A DNA stretch of 64,000 bases from Marinobacter sp. F4216. GTDB taxonomy: Bacteria; Pseudomonadota; Gammaproteobacteria; Pseudomonadales; Oleiphilaceae. Location: contig NZ_JAIOUO010000003.1 of assembly GCF_019931195.1 (NCBI RefSeq), forward strand, positions 558,001 through 622,000. Reading direction: 5' to 3'. Position 1 is the first letter of the stretch. Each line of letters starts with the position of its first letter. The translations under genes were made by a program, and so were the position numbers. Below, piece after piece: positions 34,605 to 44,256 of this stretch. Under the pieces are notes generated by a model that was not told the DNA's origin, ran no database searches, and saw only the letters and a program-made list of their open reading frames with translations.

Positions 34605-35840
34605 TTAAGACTCCCTCGTGTTGACGGAACGGTGCGACACTTCTTCAGCCGGGGTGACGCCATCCGCGGGGCCGGTGTCACTCTGAGAGGCGCCGGTTTT
34701 ACGGGACTGCCACAACCGCACAACCAGATTCATCAACCGACCAGCACCTTCCACCAGGCCACCGGGCAGAAAAATCACCACCAGCATGAAAATCAACCCC
34801 AGGGAGATATGCCAGCCGCTGCCCAGGAATGGCGAAACCACAGCGACCAGTACATCCGTCACGCCCTCTGGTAATGCCGAGAACCACCCCTCAACCACGG
34901 ATTCGTTAATGCGGCTGAAAATGTTCTCGAAGTACTTGATGATGCCGGCACCGAGTACCGGCCCAATTAACGTCCCGGCGCCCCCCATAATGGTCATCAG
35001 TACCACCTCACCCGAGGCGGTCCATTGCATGCGCTCTGCCCCCGCGAGAGGATCCATACAGACGAGCAAGGCACCCGCCAGCCCCGCATACATGCCGGAG
35101 ATGACAAAAGCCGTCAGCGCATAGGGCCGGGAGTTGAAGCCCGTATAGTTAAGCCGGGTCTGATTGCTTTTGATCGCCCTCAGCATCATCCCGAACGGCG
35201 ACCGGAATATGCGCAACGACAGGTAGAACATGCCTATCAGTATCAGCGCGCTGACATAAAACCCGACGTTAAACTGCAAATCCATTCCGAGAAACGGCAC
35301 GACCGCCGTATCGGACATTTCAAACCCGAATAAAGAGGGCGATGCCACCTGGCCGGACTCACTGGCGCCATCCAGAATCCGGGGGTCATCGAGCTCGAGT
35401 TGCAGCCCGGTTTCGCCGTTGGTGATGGGGGTCAATACCGAGTAGGCCAGGTTATAAGACATCTGAGCGAACGCCAGCGTCAGGATCGAAAAATAGATCC
35501 CGGACCGCCGCAACGAGATATACCCTATCAATAGCGCGAACAGGCCCGACACCACGACAGAAAAAATAATAGCGGGCACGATGTTGACGCTGAGCAACTT
35601 CAGCATCCAGATCGCGGAGTAGCTGCCTACGCCCAAAAACGCTGCATGGCCAAATGACAGGTAGCCGGTCAAGCCAAACAGGATGTTGAAACCAATGGCA
35701 AAGATGCCGTAGATGACGAACCGCTGCATCAGGTCCGGGTAACCGGCCCCCACCGGCGCCAGAATCAGCGGCCCGGCCAGCACCAGAATGGTGAATACAA
35801 TCATCAGAGTTCGGTCGCTGGTATGTGGCGTTTTCAACAT
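34605..35840 (-). CDS. livM: Liv-type ABC transporter permease LivM
   Basis: 411 residues with about ten hydrophobic helices and the LivM signatures [18 protein letters not shown] and [19 protein letters not shown] hydrophilic tail with [13 protein letters not shown] ends the protein. A longer periplasmic insert ([20 protein letters not shown]...) lies in the centre. GGAG within the end of livH serves as ribosome binding site; four bases separate the genes. Forms the channel with LivH. Confidence 0.93.
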   Translation of the reverse strand: MLKTPHTSDRTLMIVFTILVLAGPLILAPVGAGYPDLMQRFVIYGIFAIGFNILFGLTGYLSFGHAAFLGVGSYSAIWMLKLLSVNIVPAIIFSVVVSGLFALLIGYISLRRSGIYFSILTLAFAQMSYNLAYSVLTPITNGETGLQLELDDPRILDGASESGQVASPSLFGFEMSDTAVVPFLGMDLQFNVGFYVSALILIGMFYLSLRIFRSPFGMMLRAIKSNQTRLNYTGFNSRPYALTAFVISGMYAGLAGALLVCMDPLAGAERMQWTASGEVVLMTIMGGAGTLIGPVLGAGIIKYFENIFSRINESVVEGWFSALPEGVTDVLVAVVSPFLGSGWHISLGLIFMLVVIFLPGGLVEGAGRLMNLVVRLWQSRKTGASQSDTGPADGVTPAEEVSHRSVNTRES

Positions 35841-35844
35841 AACA

Positions 35845-36879
35845 TCAAGTCTCCATTACGCCTTTGCGCCCCATGAGTCCACGGGGACGGGTCAGCAGAA
35901 TAATGACTGCCACCAGGTAGATGATGACCTGATCAATCGAAAATCCGAACAGGAAAGCTTTCACCTCCGGCATGGAAGCGAAGCTCTGCAGAATGCCCAG
36001 CAGAAAACCCGCCGCCACCGCACCAGCCAGCGAGCCCATACCGCCAACGACCACCACCACAAAGCACAACACGAGGAAGTCCATGCCCATGTGGTAATTT
36101 GGCGACAGGATCGGGGTATACATCACGCCCGCCAAACCGGTGACAACAGCAGCCAGACCAAACATCGCCGTAAACCGTTTGTCGATATCGATACCCAGTA
36201 AACCAACGGTTTCCCGATCGGCCATGCCAGCCCGCACCACCATGCCGAAGGTGGTGTAGCGCAAAAACGCAAAAATACCGCCGATAACGACGACCGCGAA
36301 CAGAAAATACACCATCCGCCAGATTGGATAGAGCACGGAATTTTCCGTCATACCGATCAACGCCCCGACATCAATGGAGCCGACAAAGGCCTCCGGTGCC
36401 GGCTGGGGAATCGGGTTGGCACCGTAAACGGACTTGATCACCTCCTGCAGCACAATGGCCAAGCCGAAGGTAACCAGGATCTGATCCGCATGGGGGCGCT
36501 TGTAGAAGTGCTTTATCAGGCCGCGCTCCATCACGATGCCAAGCAACAGCATCACCGGAATAGCAAACAGAATGGACCAGAACACCGAGTAATCGATCAT
36601 CATCGCGCCGAAATCACCGAACCAGAGCTCGACATACGGAGTCTCGATTTCCAGTGGGGTACCCCAGGGACTCACTTCGGTCTCGGAAATCGTAACTTTC
36701 TCGTAGGACAACAGATTGTTGAATGTGACTGTGCAGAATGCACCAATCATGAAGAGAGCGCCGTGGGCGAAATTCACCACGCCCAGGGTGCCAAATATCA
36801 AGGTCAGCCCCAACGCGATCAATGCATAGGCACTGCCCTTATCGAGCCCATTCAGTATTTGCAGAAGGATGGCATCCAT
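35845..36879 (-). CDS. livH: Liv-type ABC transporter permease LivH
   Basis: 344 residues, many hydrophobic helices, with the LivH signature region [30 protein letters not shown] near the N-terminus and [21 protein letters not shown] towards the end. It is longer than E. coli LivH because of a periplasmic insert with [24 protein letters not shown] precedes the ATG. Separated from the binding-protein gene by 129 bases containing two hairpins. Confidence 0.93.
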   Translation of the reverse strand: MDAILLQILNGLDKGSAYALIALGLTLIFGTLGVVNFAHGALFMIGAFCTVTFNNLLSYEKVTISETEVSPWGTPLEIETPYVELWFGDFGAMMIDYSVFWSILFAIPVMLLLGIVMERGLIKHFYKRPHADQILVTFGLAIVLQEVIKSVYGANPIPQPAPEAFVGSIDVGALIGMTENSVLYPIWRMVYFLFAVVVIGGIFAFLRYTTFGMVVRAGMADRETVGLLGIDIDKRFTAMFGLAAVVTGLAGVMYTPILSPNYHMGMDFLVLCFVVVVVGGMGSLAGAVAAGFLLGILQSFASMPEVKAFLFGFSIDQVIIYLVAVIILLTRPRGLMGRKGVMET

Positions 36880-36949
36880 CGGTATTTACCTTGTCTAACA
36901 ACAGGCGTCTGTAGTGGGACAGACATAACAAGACCGGGCTGTCGGAGAG

Positions 36950-36977
36950 GCGCACTGGCCGGGGACGGCCAGTGCGC
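36950..36977. promoter_or_regulatory. Intercistronic 11-bp hairpin in the liv operon
   Basis: Perfect inverted repeat GCGCACTGGCC / GGCCAGTGCGC with a six-base loop, between the binding-protein gene and livH. No T run follows. Such structures commonly protect the upstream mRNA from exonucleases or give partial termination, letting the binding protein be made in excess over the membrane parts. Confidence 0.65.
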
Positions 36978-36994
36978 TACTTAACAGAGGAAGC

Positions 36995-37020
36995 CCAGGT
37001 GCCTGAAATCAGGCGCCTGG
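36995..37020. promoter_or_regulatory. Hairpin spanning the stop codon of the binding-protein gene
   Basis: 12-bp stem CCAGGTGCCTGA / TCAGGCGCCTGG with a two-base centre and one mismatch that can wobble-pair. The stop codon of the substrate-binding protein gene lies inside the stem. With the 36950-36977 hairpin it forms a double structure in the intercistronic region. Confidence 0.55.
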
Positions 37021-38352
37021 ATTACACTTGCCGAGTGAGCCACCGGCAAACATCGGATGGTCTGGCTCGTAGGTGACCTTGTCTGCAGAGGTCACATTGA
37101 CTACCTCTAGCAGGTCAAACTCCGACGATGGATTTTCCTTACCTCGAACCACGAGTACATCCTTGAAGCACTGATGGTCCTCGGCGCGATAGAGCGTCTT
37201 GCCATTGCCCAGGCCGTCAAACTCATAGCCTTCCAGCGCCTCTACGATGGCACAGGGGTTGAAGCTGCCCGCTCGTTCGGCGGCATCGGCGTACAACAGG
37301 GTTTGCACATAACAGGTATGCGCAGCCTGCGACGGGGGCTGGCCATACTCTTTACCAAAGGATTCGACAAACGCCTTCGAGCCCTCATCCTGCAACGACC
37401 AATGCCAGTTGGTAGACCCGAAAATGCCTTTCACGGAGTCTCCGGCACCACGAGCCATGAGGCGGGAATACAGCGGTACAACAATTTCGAATTGCTTGCC
37501 GTTGACCATCTTCTCACGAAGGCCGAATTGAACCGCATTGGTCAATGAGTTCACCATGTTGCCGCCATAGTGATTCAGGATCAGCACGTCCGCTCCGGAG
37601 TTGGTCACTGGCGCAATGTAGGACGAGAAATCCGTTGCCGACAGAGGCGTACGAACGGTATTCACGGTTTCCCAGCCGAGCTCTTCAGTCGCCGCCATCA
37701 TGGACTGTTCCTGAGTCCAGCCCCAGGTGTAGTCCGCAGTCAGATGGTAGGCTTTGCGATCATTCCCATAGTGCTCGGACAACACCGGCGCCAGCGCCGC
37801 AGCCGACATGTAGGCGTTGAAGAAATGTCGGAAACCGTTGGCTTTTCTATCTTTGCCGGTGGTGTCGTTGGAGTGGGTCAGACCGGCCATGAAAATGACA
37901 CCCGCGTCCTGGCAAAGCGACTGAACAGCAACTGCGACCCCGGAAGAAGAGCCGCCGGTAATCATGATGGCACCGTCTTTTTCAATCATTGCACGGGCAG
38001 ACGCACGAGCCGCGTCCGATTTGGTCTGGGTGTCGCCAGTGACGTATTCGACCTTCCGGCCGAGAATACCGGTGCCTTTGAGCACCTGCGATGAAAACGT
38101 CTTCAGCATGCCACCGTCGCCTTCACCGTTAAGATGCTTGACGGCCAGTTTGTAGGCACGCAACTCATCGGCACCCTCATCGGCATAAGGCCCGGATTGA
38201 GGAACGTTGAATCCAAGTACCACGCTGCCTGAACCGGGTTCGTTGGTATAGGCACTGGCGGCTCTGGTAAAGATTGTTGGGGCAACAAGTCCAGCGCCGA
38301 GAACAGCGCTGCCTTGGAGGAACTTTCGGCGGTTCAGATAATAATTTGACAT
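37009..38352 (-). CDS. Periplasmic ABC substrate-binding protein (Leu/Ile/Val-type family), Tat-exported
   Basis: 447 residues with AAGGAG six bases before the ATG. A twin-arginine signal is clear (NRRKFLQGSAVLGAGLVAP...ASA). The mature protein has the type I periplasmic-binding fold: VVLGFNVPQSGPYADEGADELRAYKLAV, ITGGSSSGVAVAVQSLCQDAGV, ADYTWGWTQ. It is longer than LivJ and nearer in layout to amide/urea-type or uncharacterised family members, so the ligand is not certain to be branched-chain amino acids. It is the first gene of the operon. Confidence 0.9.
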   Translation of the reverse strand: MSNYYLNRRKFLQGSAVLGAGLVAPTIFTRAASAYTNEPGSGSVVLGFNVPQSGPYADEGADELRAYKLAVKHLNGEGDGGMLKTFSSQVLKGTGILGRKVEYVTGDTQTKSDAARASARAMIEKDGAIMITGGSSSGVAVAVQSLCQDAGVIFMAGLTHSNDTTGKDRKANGFRHFFNAYMSAAALAPVLSEHYGNDRKAYHLTADYTWGWTQEQSMMAATEELGWETVNTVRTPLSATDFSSYIAPVTNSGADVLILNHYGGNMVNSLTNAVQFGLREKMVNGKQFEIVVPLYSRLMARGAGDSVKGIFGSTNWHWSLQDEGSKAFVESFGKEYGQPPSQAAHTCYVQTLLYADAAERAGSFNPCAIVEALEGYEFDGLGNGKTLYRAEDHQCFKDVLVVRGKENPSSEFDLLEVVNVTSADKVTYEPDHPMFAGGSLGKCNPGA

Positions 38353-38652
38353 GTGCTTCTCCTTGGATTGTTCTTGTTCTTTCCTAGCTGAACACCACTG
38401 ACGCTTTTTTAAACAGGTGTCCCCATAGATTCAAGTTCACAGAGGTTGGTCAAATAAGCAACAAAAGCTCACCAAATTTACAACCAATGTCTAATAGCGA
38501 GGGATCGCCAATTCACACTTTCAATCGATTGAAAATGCAAGCTATGTGACGCCTGGAACTTCAGGTCCGTGTCCATCCTGTCTCCCGGCTTCCCTCCGGC
38601 CCCCTGCCCTGTAGAATGCAGCAAATCAGATCCATTACATGGCAGTACTCTC
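38353..38652. promoter_or_regulatory. Divergent promoter region of the liv operon and ltaE
   Basis: 300 bases, no gene. It holds a perfect 16-base palindrome TTTCAATCGATTGAAA at 38519-38534, a good candidate operator. The last 45 bases (38608-38652) are the ltaE leader that is also found, about 80% alike by eye, before the remnant at 32781. The 38380-38480 stretch is richer in A+T and likely carries the liv promoter. Confidence 0.55.
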
Positions 38653-39663
38653 ATGCTTGATTTTCGCAGTGACACCGTTACCCGGCCTTCCCGAGAAATG
38701 CGCAATGCGATGGCCCACGCCGAGGTCGGGGATGATGTCTATGGTGACGACCCGACCGTGAACAGCCTGCAGGCCTTTGCCGCCGAGCGGTTCGGTTTCG
38801 AAGCCGCCCTGTTTACCGCAACCGGAACCCAGGCCAACCTGCTGGCGATCATGAGTCACTGTGGCCGGGGCGACGAATACCTGTGCGGCCAGTCGGCCCA
38901 CAATTACCGCTATGAGGGCGGTGGCGCCGCGGTGCTGGGCAGCGTGCAACCGCAGCCGATCGAGAACGAGCCGGACGGAAGTATCTGCCTCGACAAGGCC
39001 CGCGCTGCCATCAAAGCCGATGACTTTCATTTCGCGGTGACTCGCCTGCTCTCTCTGGAAAACACCATTGGCGGCCAGGCACTGTCCCTCGACTATCAGC
39101 GTGATGCCCGTGCCTTCTGTGACAGGCACGGACTGCTGCTGCACCTGGACGGCGCCCGGGTATTCAACGCCGCAGTGACATCCAACTGCGACGTGACCGA
39201 GATCACCCGACACTACGATTCAGTCAGCGTGTGCCTATCGAAAGGCCTGGGCGCGCCGGCCGGGTCACTTCTGCTGGGCTCGAAAGCTTTTATCGACCGC
39301 GCGACACGTCTGCGCAAGATGGTGGGTGGCGGCATGCGCCAGGCAGGCATTCTGGCGGCGGCCGGGCGAATTGCGCTGGAGCAGGGTCCACTCCGTCTGC
39401 AGGACGACCATGAAAACGCTGCTTATATGAGCACTGGCCTTTCGGAGATTCCGGAGCTGGAGGTTAACCCAGCCAGCACCCAGACCAATATTGTCTATGC
39501 CCGCTGCCGGGCCGGCAGAGCCGGACAGCTGCGCGATTACCTCGCCGAGCGCAACATCCTGATCAATGCCGGTGACCCGATCCGCTTCGTCACCCATCTG
39601 GATGTGAACCGGCAGGATGTCGACACGCTGATTGATACCGTCCGCCGGTTCTACCGCGCCTAG
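38653..39663 (+). CDS. ltaE: Low-specificity L-threonine aldolase LtaE
   Basis: 336 residues from the ATG opening MLDFRSDTVTRPSREM, the canonical LtaE N-terminus; the longer frame to 38569 has no support. Key segments: GDDVYGDDPTVN, FTATGTQANL, HLDGARVFNA and CLSKGLGAPAGSLL with the PLP lysine. It interconverts threonine and glycine plus acetaldehyde. This is the orthologue of E. coli LtaE, distinct from the aldolase at 2520. It lies downstream of the liv importer in the opposite direction. A truncated copy is at 32781. Confidence 0.93.
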   Translation: MLDFRSDTVTRPSREMRNAMAHAEVGDDVYGDDPTVNSLQAFAAERFGFEAALFTATGTQANLLAIMSHCGRGDEYLCGQSAHNYRYEGGGAAVLGSVQPQPIENEPDGSICLDKARAAIKADDFHFAVTRLLSLENTIGGQALSLDYQRDARAFCDRHGLLLHLDGARVFNAAVTSNCDVTEITRHYDSVSVCLSKGLGAPAGSLLLGSKAFIDRATRLRKMVGGGMRQAGILAAAGRIALEQGPLRLQDDHENAAYMSTGLSEIPELEVNPASTQTNIVYARCRAGRAGQLRDYLAERNILINAGDPIRFVTHLDVNRQDVDTLIDTVRRFYRA

Positions 39664-39714
39664 TCACGATCAAGCACTACGCAGCTGAGTGCCGCCCCTG
39701 GGCTCAAACGAACG

Positions 39715-41031
39715 TCAGCGGGCGGTATCGGCGGGCTCAGGCAGTGCCTCCTCGTCAATGCCAGGACGCTCTTCGTCGTCTGTGTCATAGGTATATGGTT
39801 CGCCTTCCTCATCCTGCAACTGGTAGTCGTACGCTGCCTGGAGGCCCGTTTCTTCCTCCTCAGGCTCGTCCGTGCCGAAGTCGATGTAATGGGGATAAAG
39901 CGGTGACAGAAGCGCCACCACAATGCCAATAACGGAAAAGGTCGCAAACGCACTGCTGTACCCCAGGTTGTCCACCAGCGTACCCACCAGGGGGGAACCT
40001 GATGCCTGCCCCAGCGACACCGCCATGAACGGCAGAACGGGTCCCATGGACAACCGCCCGGGCAATAACCGAATGCCCGTCATCAGGTACAGCCCGGTCA
40101 GGCTCATATAGGCCAGACCAAACACCAGTGCCGAAAACGCCGCCAGTACAATCTGTCCGGGCGTTGCCGCCAGCAAGGCCAGGCTGGCGGCCAGCATCAT
40201 CAGCATCAGCGCCTGGGTTATTGGCGGGTTGTTTCGATCCGCCAGGTCAGCCACCACCGCGCCTCCCAACCCGGCAATCCCCACCGCCAGCCAGAGCCAA
40301 CCGGTTTCGCTGTCGGGCAGTTCGCCCAGGTTCACCACCAGATCGGGCGCAAAGATCCAGTACGCGGAGGAAATGAATCCCATGACGAAGGCGAACAGTG
40401 ACAGTCTGAGAAGACGCCACCACTGCAGGGCGCTGATCGGTGCTGGTGGTGCCGCGTCCGATGGCATCACCCGGGAGACCGATGGAATGATAAACCAGGC
40501 TGCAATCACGCCGATGAAGGCCAGCGCCGCAAACGCCAGGTAGGCGGAGCGCCAGATACCGGCCATGAACAGAACCGCCGGCACCGCCAGGGCAACCCCC
40601 ACGCTGGTACCGGCGTTCATGATGGAGCTGACCCGCCCATGCACGGAACGATCCACCAGCACCTGCATCGCGGCCGACAGAGCCGGCATCATCAGCCCGG
40701 TGCAGATACCGCAGGCAAACACTCCCAGACCGAGGGAAACCGCACCGGTCGACTGACTGATCAGCGCCAGCCCGGCAACGCCAAAGCCACCGGACAGCAC
40801 CGCCGCGTTGCGTGCCCCCAGGCGAATCGCCAACCAGGGCGCCACCAGTGACGCCAGCAGAAAGCTGATGAGTGGCAAGGCACCAATGATACCGATCAGG
40901 TAGGGCGTCAATTCCAGGTCATTTCGGATAGGAGGGACGAACAGACCGAAGGCGAAACGGGCCAGGCCAAAACTGATCGCGGTCAGCGCCGCTCCAAACA
41001 GGGCAAATCCGATGTTTGAAACCGACTTCAC
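39715..41031 (-). CDS. Major facilitator superfamily transporter
   Basis: 438 residues starting at a GTG with GGAGG seven bases upstream. About twelve hydrophobic helices; the loop 2-3 motif reads APWLAIRLGARN, the usual MFS signature region. The last ~50 residues form a strongly acidic cytoplasmic tail (DEPEEEETG...DTDDEERPGIDEEALPE), unusual for the family. YbfB/YjiJ-type layout, substrate unknown. Confidence 0.88.
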   Translation of the reverse strand: MKSVSNIGFALFGAALTAISFGLARFAFGLFVPPIRNDLELTPYLIGIIGALPLISFLLASLVAPWLAIRLGARNAAVLSGGFGVAGLALISQSTGAVSLGLGVFACGICTGLMMPALSAAMQVLVDRSVHGRVSSIMNAGTSVGVALAVPAVLFMAGIWRSAYLAFAALAFIGVIAAWFIIPSVSRVMPSDAAPPAPISALQWWRLLRLSLFAFVMGFISSAYWIFAPDLVVNLGELPDSETGWLWLAVGIAGLGGAVVADLADRNNPPITQALMLMMLAASLALLAATPGQIVLAAFSALVFGLAYMSLTGLYLMTGIRLLPGRLSMGPVLPFMAVSLGQASGSPLVGTLVDNLGYSSAFATFSVIGIVVALLSPLYPHYIDFGTDEPEEEETGLQAAYDYQLQDEEGEPYTYDTDDEERPGIDEEALPEPADTAR

Positions 41032-41170
41032 GATGTCGCCTCCGGGGCTGGGTATTTGTATTCCAGTCTCCCGAGACTAGAAGCTGCAGACTCTCACTTC
41101 AAACACGCTGGGCTGGAGCGCCCGTCCGAAGCTTTGGCAGGCCGCATTGTCGGCACCGACACTCCAGAGC

Positions 41171-41353
41171 CTAGCCAAAGTAGTGGTGCAGCAACTGTAA
41201 CACCAGGATCAACATAATCATTGGAATGAACCAGCGCGTAAGATGGCCGTAGTTCTTCGGTTCGCCACCCTTGGCTGCAAACTTTTCCAGCAAAGGAATA
41301 ATGACGATCAGCGTCAGAAACAAAATCGCCAGAATCGTCAGCAAGGTACCCAT
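41171..41353 (-). CDS. Small membrane protein, 60 aa
   Basis: Starts MGTLLTILAILFLTLIVIIP with AGGGAGGG eight bases upstream. Two hydrophobic helices (about 3-21 and 41-58) separated by a polar loop EKFAAKGGEPKNYGHLTRW. The strong ribosome binding site and clean two-helix plan support a true gene. Unknown function. Confidence 0.75.
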   Translation of the reverse strand: MGTLLTILAILFLTLIVIIPLLEKFAAKGGEPKNYGHLTRWFIPMIMLILVLQLLHHYFG

Positions 41354-41536
41354 GGCCAGCCCTCCCTACCGTCGGCCCGGAATTCAGTCTGACAGTAAAG
41401 CTGCATTGGTCCCCCGTCAAAAATGCGTGCAGTTTGCCGGGCATTTTTTTGCGCTTCTGCGGCATCGTTCCTTGAATTCCGGGGGCTTACCAAGCAGCCT
41501 GTCCGCAACACCAGCAGTAGACTGACATACCCCACT

Positions 41537-41740
41537 ATGGACACCGCATTACTGGTTTCGGGGCTGATCTTCAGCGCCATTGGCATCGGATACTTTGTTT
41601 ACGGACGGCGCCAGGACAACATGGCCGCGCGCTGGAGCGGCCTTGCGCTGGTTCTCTATCCCTACCTGATGACCGATGTCTACACCATGGTGGCCGTGGG
41701 CATCAGCCTTATGTTGATTCCAAGGTTTGTCGACCTGTAG
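41537..41740 (+). CDS. Small membrane protein, 67 aa
   Basis: Starts MDTALLVSGLIFSAIGIGYFVYGRRQ. Two hydrophobic segments with a basic turn (YGRRQDNMAARW) between them. Similar short proteins in pseudomonads and Marinobacter are sometimes annotated amino acid transport protein, which is poorly founded for a protein of this size. It ends 58 bases before the patatin gene and may be cotranscribed with it. Confidence 0.75.
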   Translation: MDTALLVSGLIFSAIGIGYFVYGRRQDNMAARWSGLALVLYPYLMTDVYTMVAVGISLMLIPRFVDL

Positions 41741-41798
41741 GAATATTTTAGAATTGAATCAAGGTGCTTTTCTTCGCAATGGCAAAAGGCTCTCGAAC

Positions 41799-42692
41799 AT
41801 GACGTTCAATCCGTTTAATACCCGAATTGGTCTGGCGCTAGGCGGCGGTGCCGCCAGGGGTATTGCTCACATTGGCGTGTTGAAGGCCTTCGAAGAAGAG
41901 CAGATTCCGATCCATTGTATTGCGGGCACCAGCTCAGGCGCGCTGGTCGCCAGTTACTACGCCTTTGGCCGCCCGATCGACTCGATCCTCTCCATCGGTT
42001 CGACCCTCAACCTGTCCAAAATCACCAAATTCACCCTTGAGCGTGGTGGCCTGTTCAGTACCAAGCCGATCCGGGAAATGATCCTTCGGGACCTCGGGGA
42101 TTGCCGCATCGAAGACGCCCATATTCCCCTGGCGATCTGCGCCACGGATATCGAAACCGGAGAGCAGCTGATCTTTCGCAAGGGAAATCTGGCGGACGCT
42201 GTCTGTGCCTCCATGGCCGTGCCGGGGTTGTATGTTCCGGTTGAAATCGACGGCCGGACACTGGTGGACGGCGGACTGGTCGAGAACGTTCCGATTTCGC
42301 CGTTGGCGGGCATGGGCGCAGGCATCACCGTGGCCGTGGACCTGAGTCACGTCAGCCGGTACCCGAAGCCGGAAGACACCTTCGATGTCATCAGCAACGC
42401 CATTAACATCGGCATCGACTTCAACACCCGCAAGCAGCTTAAAAAGGCTGACATCGCCGTACCGCTGGATTTGAGCCGCTACAGCCTGACCAACAATGCC
42501 AAATGCGTGGATGACCTGGTCATGGAAGGCTACTACCCGATGAAGAAAAGGATCGGTCGGCTGCTCTGGTACAAGCGAATGAATGTCTTTATCAATCTGG
42601 TCAGAACGGCAAAAGACCTGCTGCCGCTTAAAGTGCCGGAGATCATCAAGGACCTGAAACGCCAGGCCCAAGCGGTTCGTCATCGTAGCTGA
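41799..42692 (+). CDS. Patatin-like phospholipase (RssA/NTE type)
   Basis: 297 residues from ATG 41799 with AAAAGG upstream. The patatin fold motifs are complete: oxyanion GGGAARG, nucleophile elbow GTSSG, and catalytic aspartate in VDGGLVENVP. The layout resembles RssA of enterobacteria and the patatin part of NTE-like esterases. It hydrolyses acyl esters of phospholipids or lysophospholipids by family precedent. The C-terminal part is basic (VPEIIKDLKRQAQAVRHRS), consistent with membrane contact. Confidence 0.9.
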   Translation: MTFNPFNTRIGLALGGGAARGIAHIGVLKAFEEEQIPIHCIAGTSSGALVASYYAFGRPIDSILSIGSTLNLSKITKFTLERGGLFSTKPIREMILRDLGDCRIEDAHIPLAICATDIETGEQLIFRKGNLADAVCASMAVPGLYVPVEIDGRTLVDGGLVENVPISPLAGMGAGITVAVDLSHVSRYPKPEDTFDVISNAINIGIDFNTRKQLKKADIAVPLDLSRYSLTNNAKCVDDLVMEGYYPMKKRIGRLLWYKRMNVFINLVRTAKDLLPLKVPEIIKDLKRQAQAVRHRS

Positions 42693-42717
42693 ACGGACTG
42701 CGTATATCGAAAAGACC

Positions 42718-43077
42718 TCAAGCAACCCCAAAATGTGTAATCAGCTCATCGCAACTGCAGTCGATGATACTGACGTTACGGAAGCCCATGTGCTTCAGGG
42801 CCGCGGCAGACAGCGCGGCGCGTCCTCCGGTGGCACAGTGCAGGAGGATGAGGCGGTCCGGATCCGTAGTGTGATCGGTGATCTTCATTTCCAGCACACC
42901 GCGGGGAATATTGATCGTGCCGGCGGCACGCTTCTCGGCCACTTCACCCGGCTCACGCACATCAATCACCAGCGCATTGCTGCTTTCGGAAAGCAGGTCT
43001 TTGGCCGCCTGGGGTGTAAGGCAATGCAGGGAGGACTTGGTGTCTGCGACGATTTCCTGCAGGTTTTTCAAACTCAT
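42718..43077 (-). CDS. Single-domain rhodanese-like protein
   Basis: 119 residues, AGGAG nine bases before the ATG. The rhodanese fold is seen in LVIDVREPGEVAEKRAAGTINIPRG and the active-site loop LLHCATGGRA with its cysteine. It transfers sulfane sulfur, or binds persulfide, in the cytoplasm. Convergent with the patatin gene, 25 bases apart. Confidence 0.9.
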   Translation of the reverse strand: MSLKNLQEIVADTKSSLHCLTPQAAKDLLSESSNALVIDVREPGEVAEKRAAGTINIPRGVLEMKITDHTTDPDRLILLHCATGGRAALSAAALKHMGFRNVSIIDCSCDELITHFGVA

Positions 43078-43166
43078 GATGCGTTACTCCTGTTTGACCG
43101 GTGGTCCGGCCATGTCAATTAGGGTCTAATGAGCCAGACATTCACTTGCCGATAAATACGCGCACT

Positions 43167-44129
43167 ATGCCCGTTGTTGCACCACCCCCGCAAATGATCT
43201 CAGAAGCAGAAATAGCGCTGGCTATCCGCTCAGGCGTGGAGCGCTACTTCGATGATTGCAGGGCGAGGGTTCCCGGGTTTATCGACCGCCATTTCCGCCT
43301 CCCCGGAGCAATCGCCACCAACCAGAAGGCACTGGGCTGGGATCTGCTGCGGGCACCGGTCAACCTGCTCTGGGCTCCGGTGTACGCCCTGGCATGCCTG
43401 ATAAAAATCCTGACACGTGGGCAACCCGGCATGAAATGGCTGTCGAGACTGGCCGCTCTTGCACCGGCCGGGTTCACTACCCGGGTGCAGCAGCACATCT
43501 CTGACCTGATTCTGGTAGAACTGCTGAACAACGATCAGCAAGACCAATTGCTGGAGCGTTATCTGATTGAGGCGCTGGAAGAAGTCTACGACCGCCATAC
43601 CCGTGAGCCGGTGGATCATCAGCAATTCAGCTCGCTGGTTGAACCTCTGGTGTCGGACGCACTGAGTCAGTACCGGGTGACCCGTACAGCCTCTGCAGAC
43701 ATCACCAACAGCATCTCATGCACCGTACTGGGGGCATTTGCCTTCCAGAAGTTTACCCCCGGCGGGATTGGCATCGGCATGGTGCTCTCCGCCATGGTGG
43801 CGAAAGCCTTGGCAGCCCGGGACTTCATCCTGGGCGAAACCATCGGTGGCTGGTATTACGACCTGTTTCCTCCCGAGCCGTCATTCCTCACAACCGCCCT
43901 GACGGTCGTCGGAGTCATGGCAGTTCTGGCGGTATTTGCCGCCTTTTCCGGCATGATCACCGATCCGATTCAGGCGGCCGTCGGTTTGCATCGCCGCCGC
44001 CTGAACAAGCTGCTGGATCACCTTCAGCAAGACTTCGCAAAAAACACCCAAAGCAGCTTCCGCCCGAAAGACCAGTTCGTTGCGCGGGTTATGGATGCTT
44101 TTGACATGATCCGCTCGGGATTGCTGTAG
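43167..44129 (+). CDS. Uncharacterised membrane-associated protein (possibly DUF6635)
   Basis: 320 residues from ATG 43167 (MPVVAPPPQMISEAEI). Few features: a central soluble helical part, hydrophobic segments at about 170-205 (TVLGAFAFQKFTPGGIGIGMVLSAMVAKALA) and 235-260 (FLTTALTVVGVMAVLAVFAAFSGM), and a basic tail. The WDLLRAPVNLLWAPVYAL segment near residue 60 may also touch the membrane. I think this belongs to DUF6635 but am not sure; no function known. Confidence 0.65.
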   Translation: MPVVAPPPQMISEAEIALAIRSGVERYFDDCRARVPGFIDRHFRLPGAIATNQKALGWDLLRAPVNLLWAPVYALACLIKILTRGQPGMKWLSRLAALAPAGFTTRVQQHISDLILVELLNNDQQDQLLERYLIEALEEVYDRHTREPVDHQQFSSLVEPLVSDALSQYRVTRTASADITNSISCTVLGAFAFQKFTPGGIGIGMVLSAMVAKALAARDFILGETIGGWYYDLFPPEPSFLTTALTVVGVMAVLAVFAAFSGMITDPIQAAVGLHRRRLNKLLDHLQQDFAKNTQSSFRPKDQFVARVMDAFDMIRSGLL

Positions 44130-44256
44130 GCAGCTGCCTCCGCCCTCGCTTTTCTATCTAAAAAAGCGACTCAAAGCACACGGAAAGTGAACCGAACAAT
44201 CATTTGCAGCCTACCCTTCTAACTACCCCATTCATTCGATGCAAAGGGAGTTCTGC

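Noticed and set aside
44146-44169. Hairpin TCGCTTTT / AAAAGCGA after the gene ending at 44129
   Set aside because: A/T-rich stem and no T run; too weak to list as a terminator.
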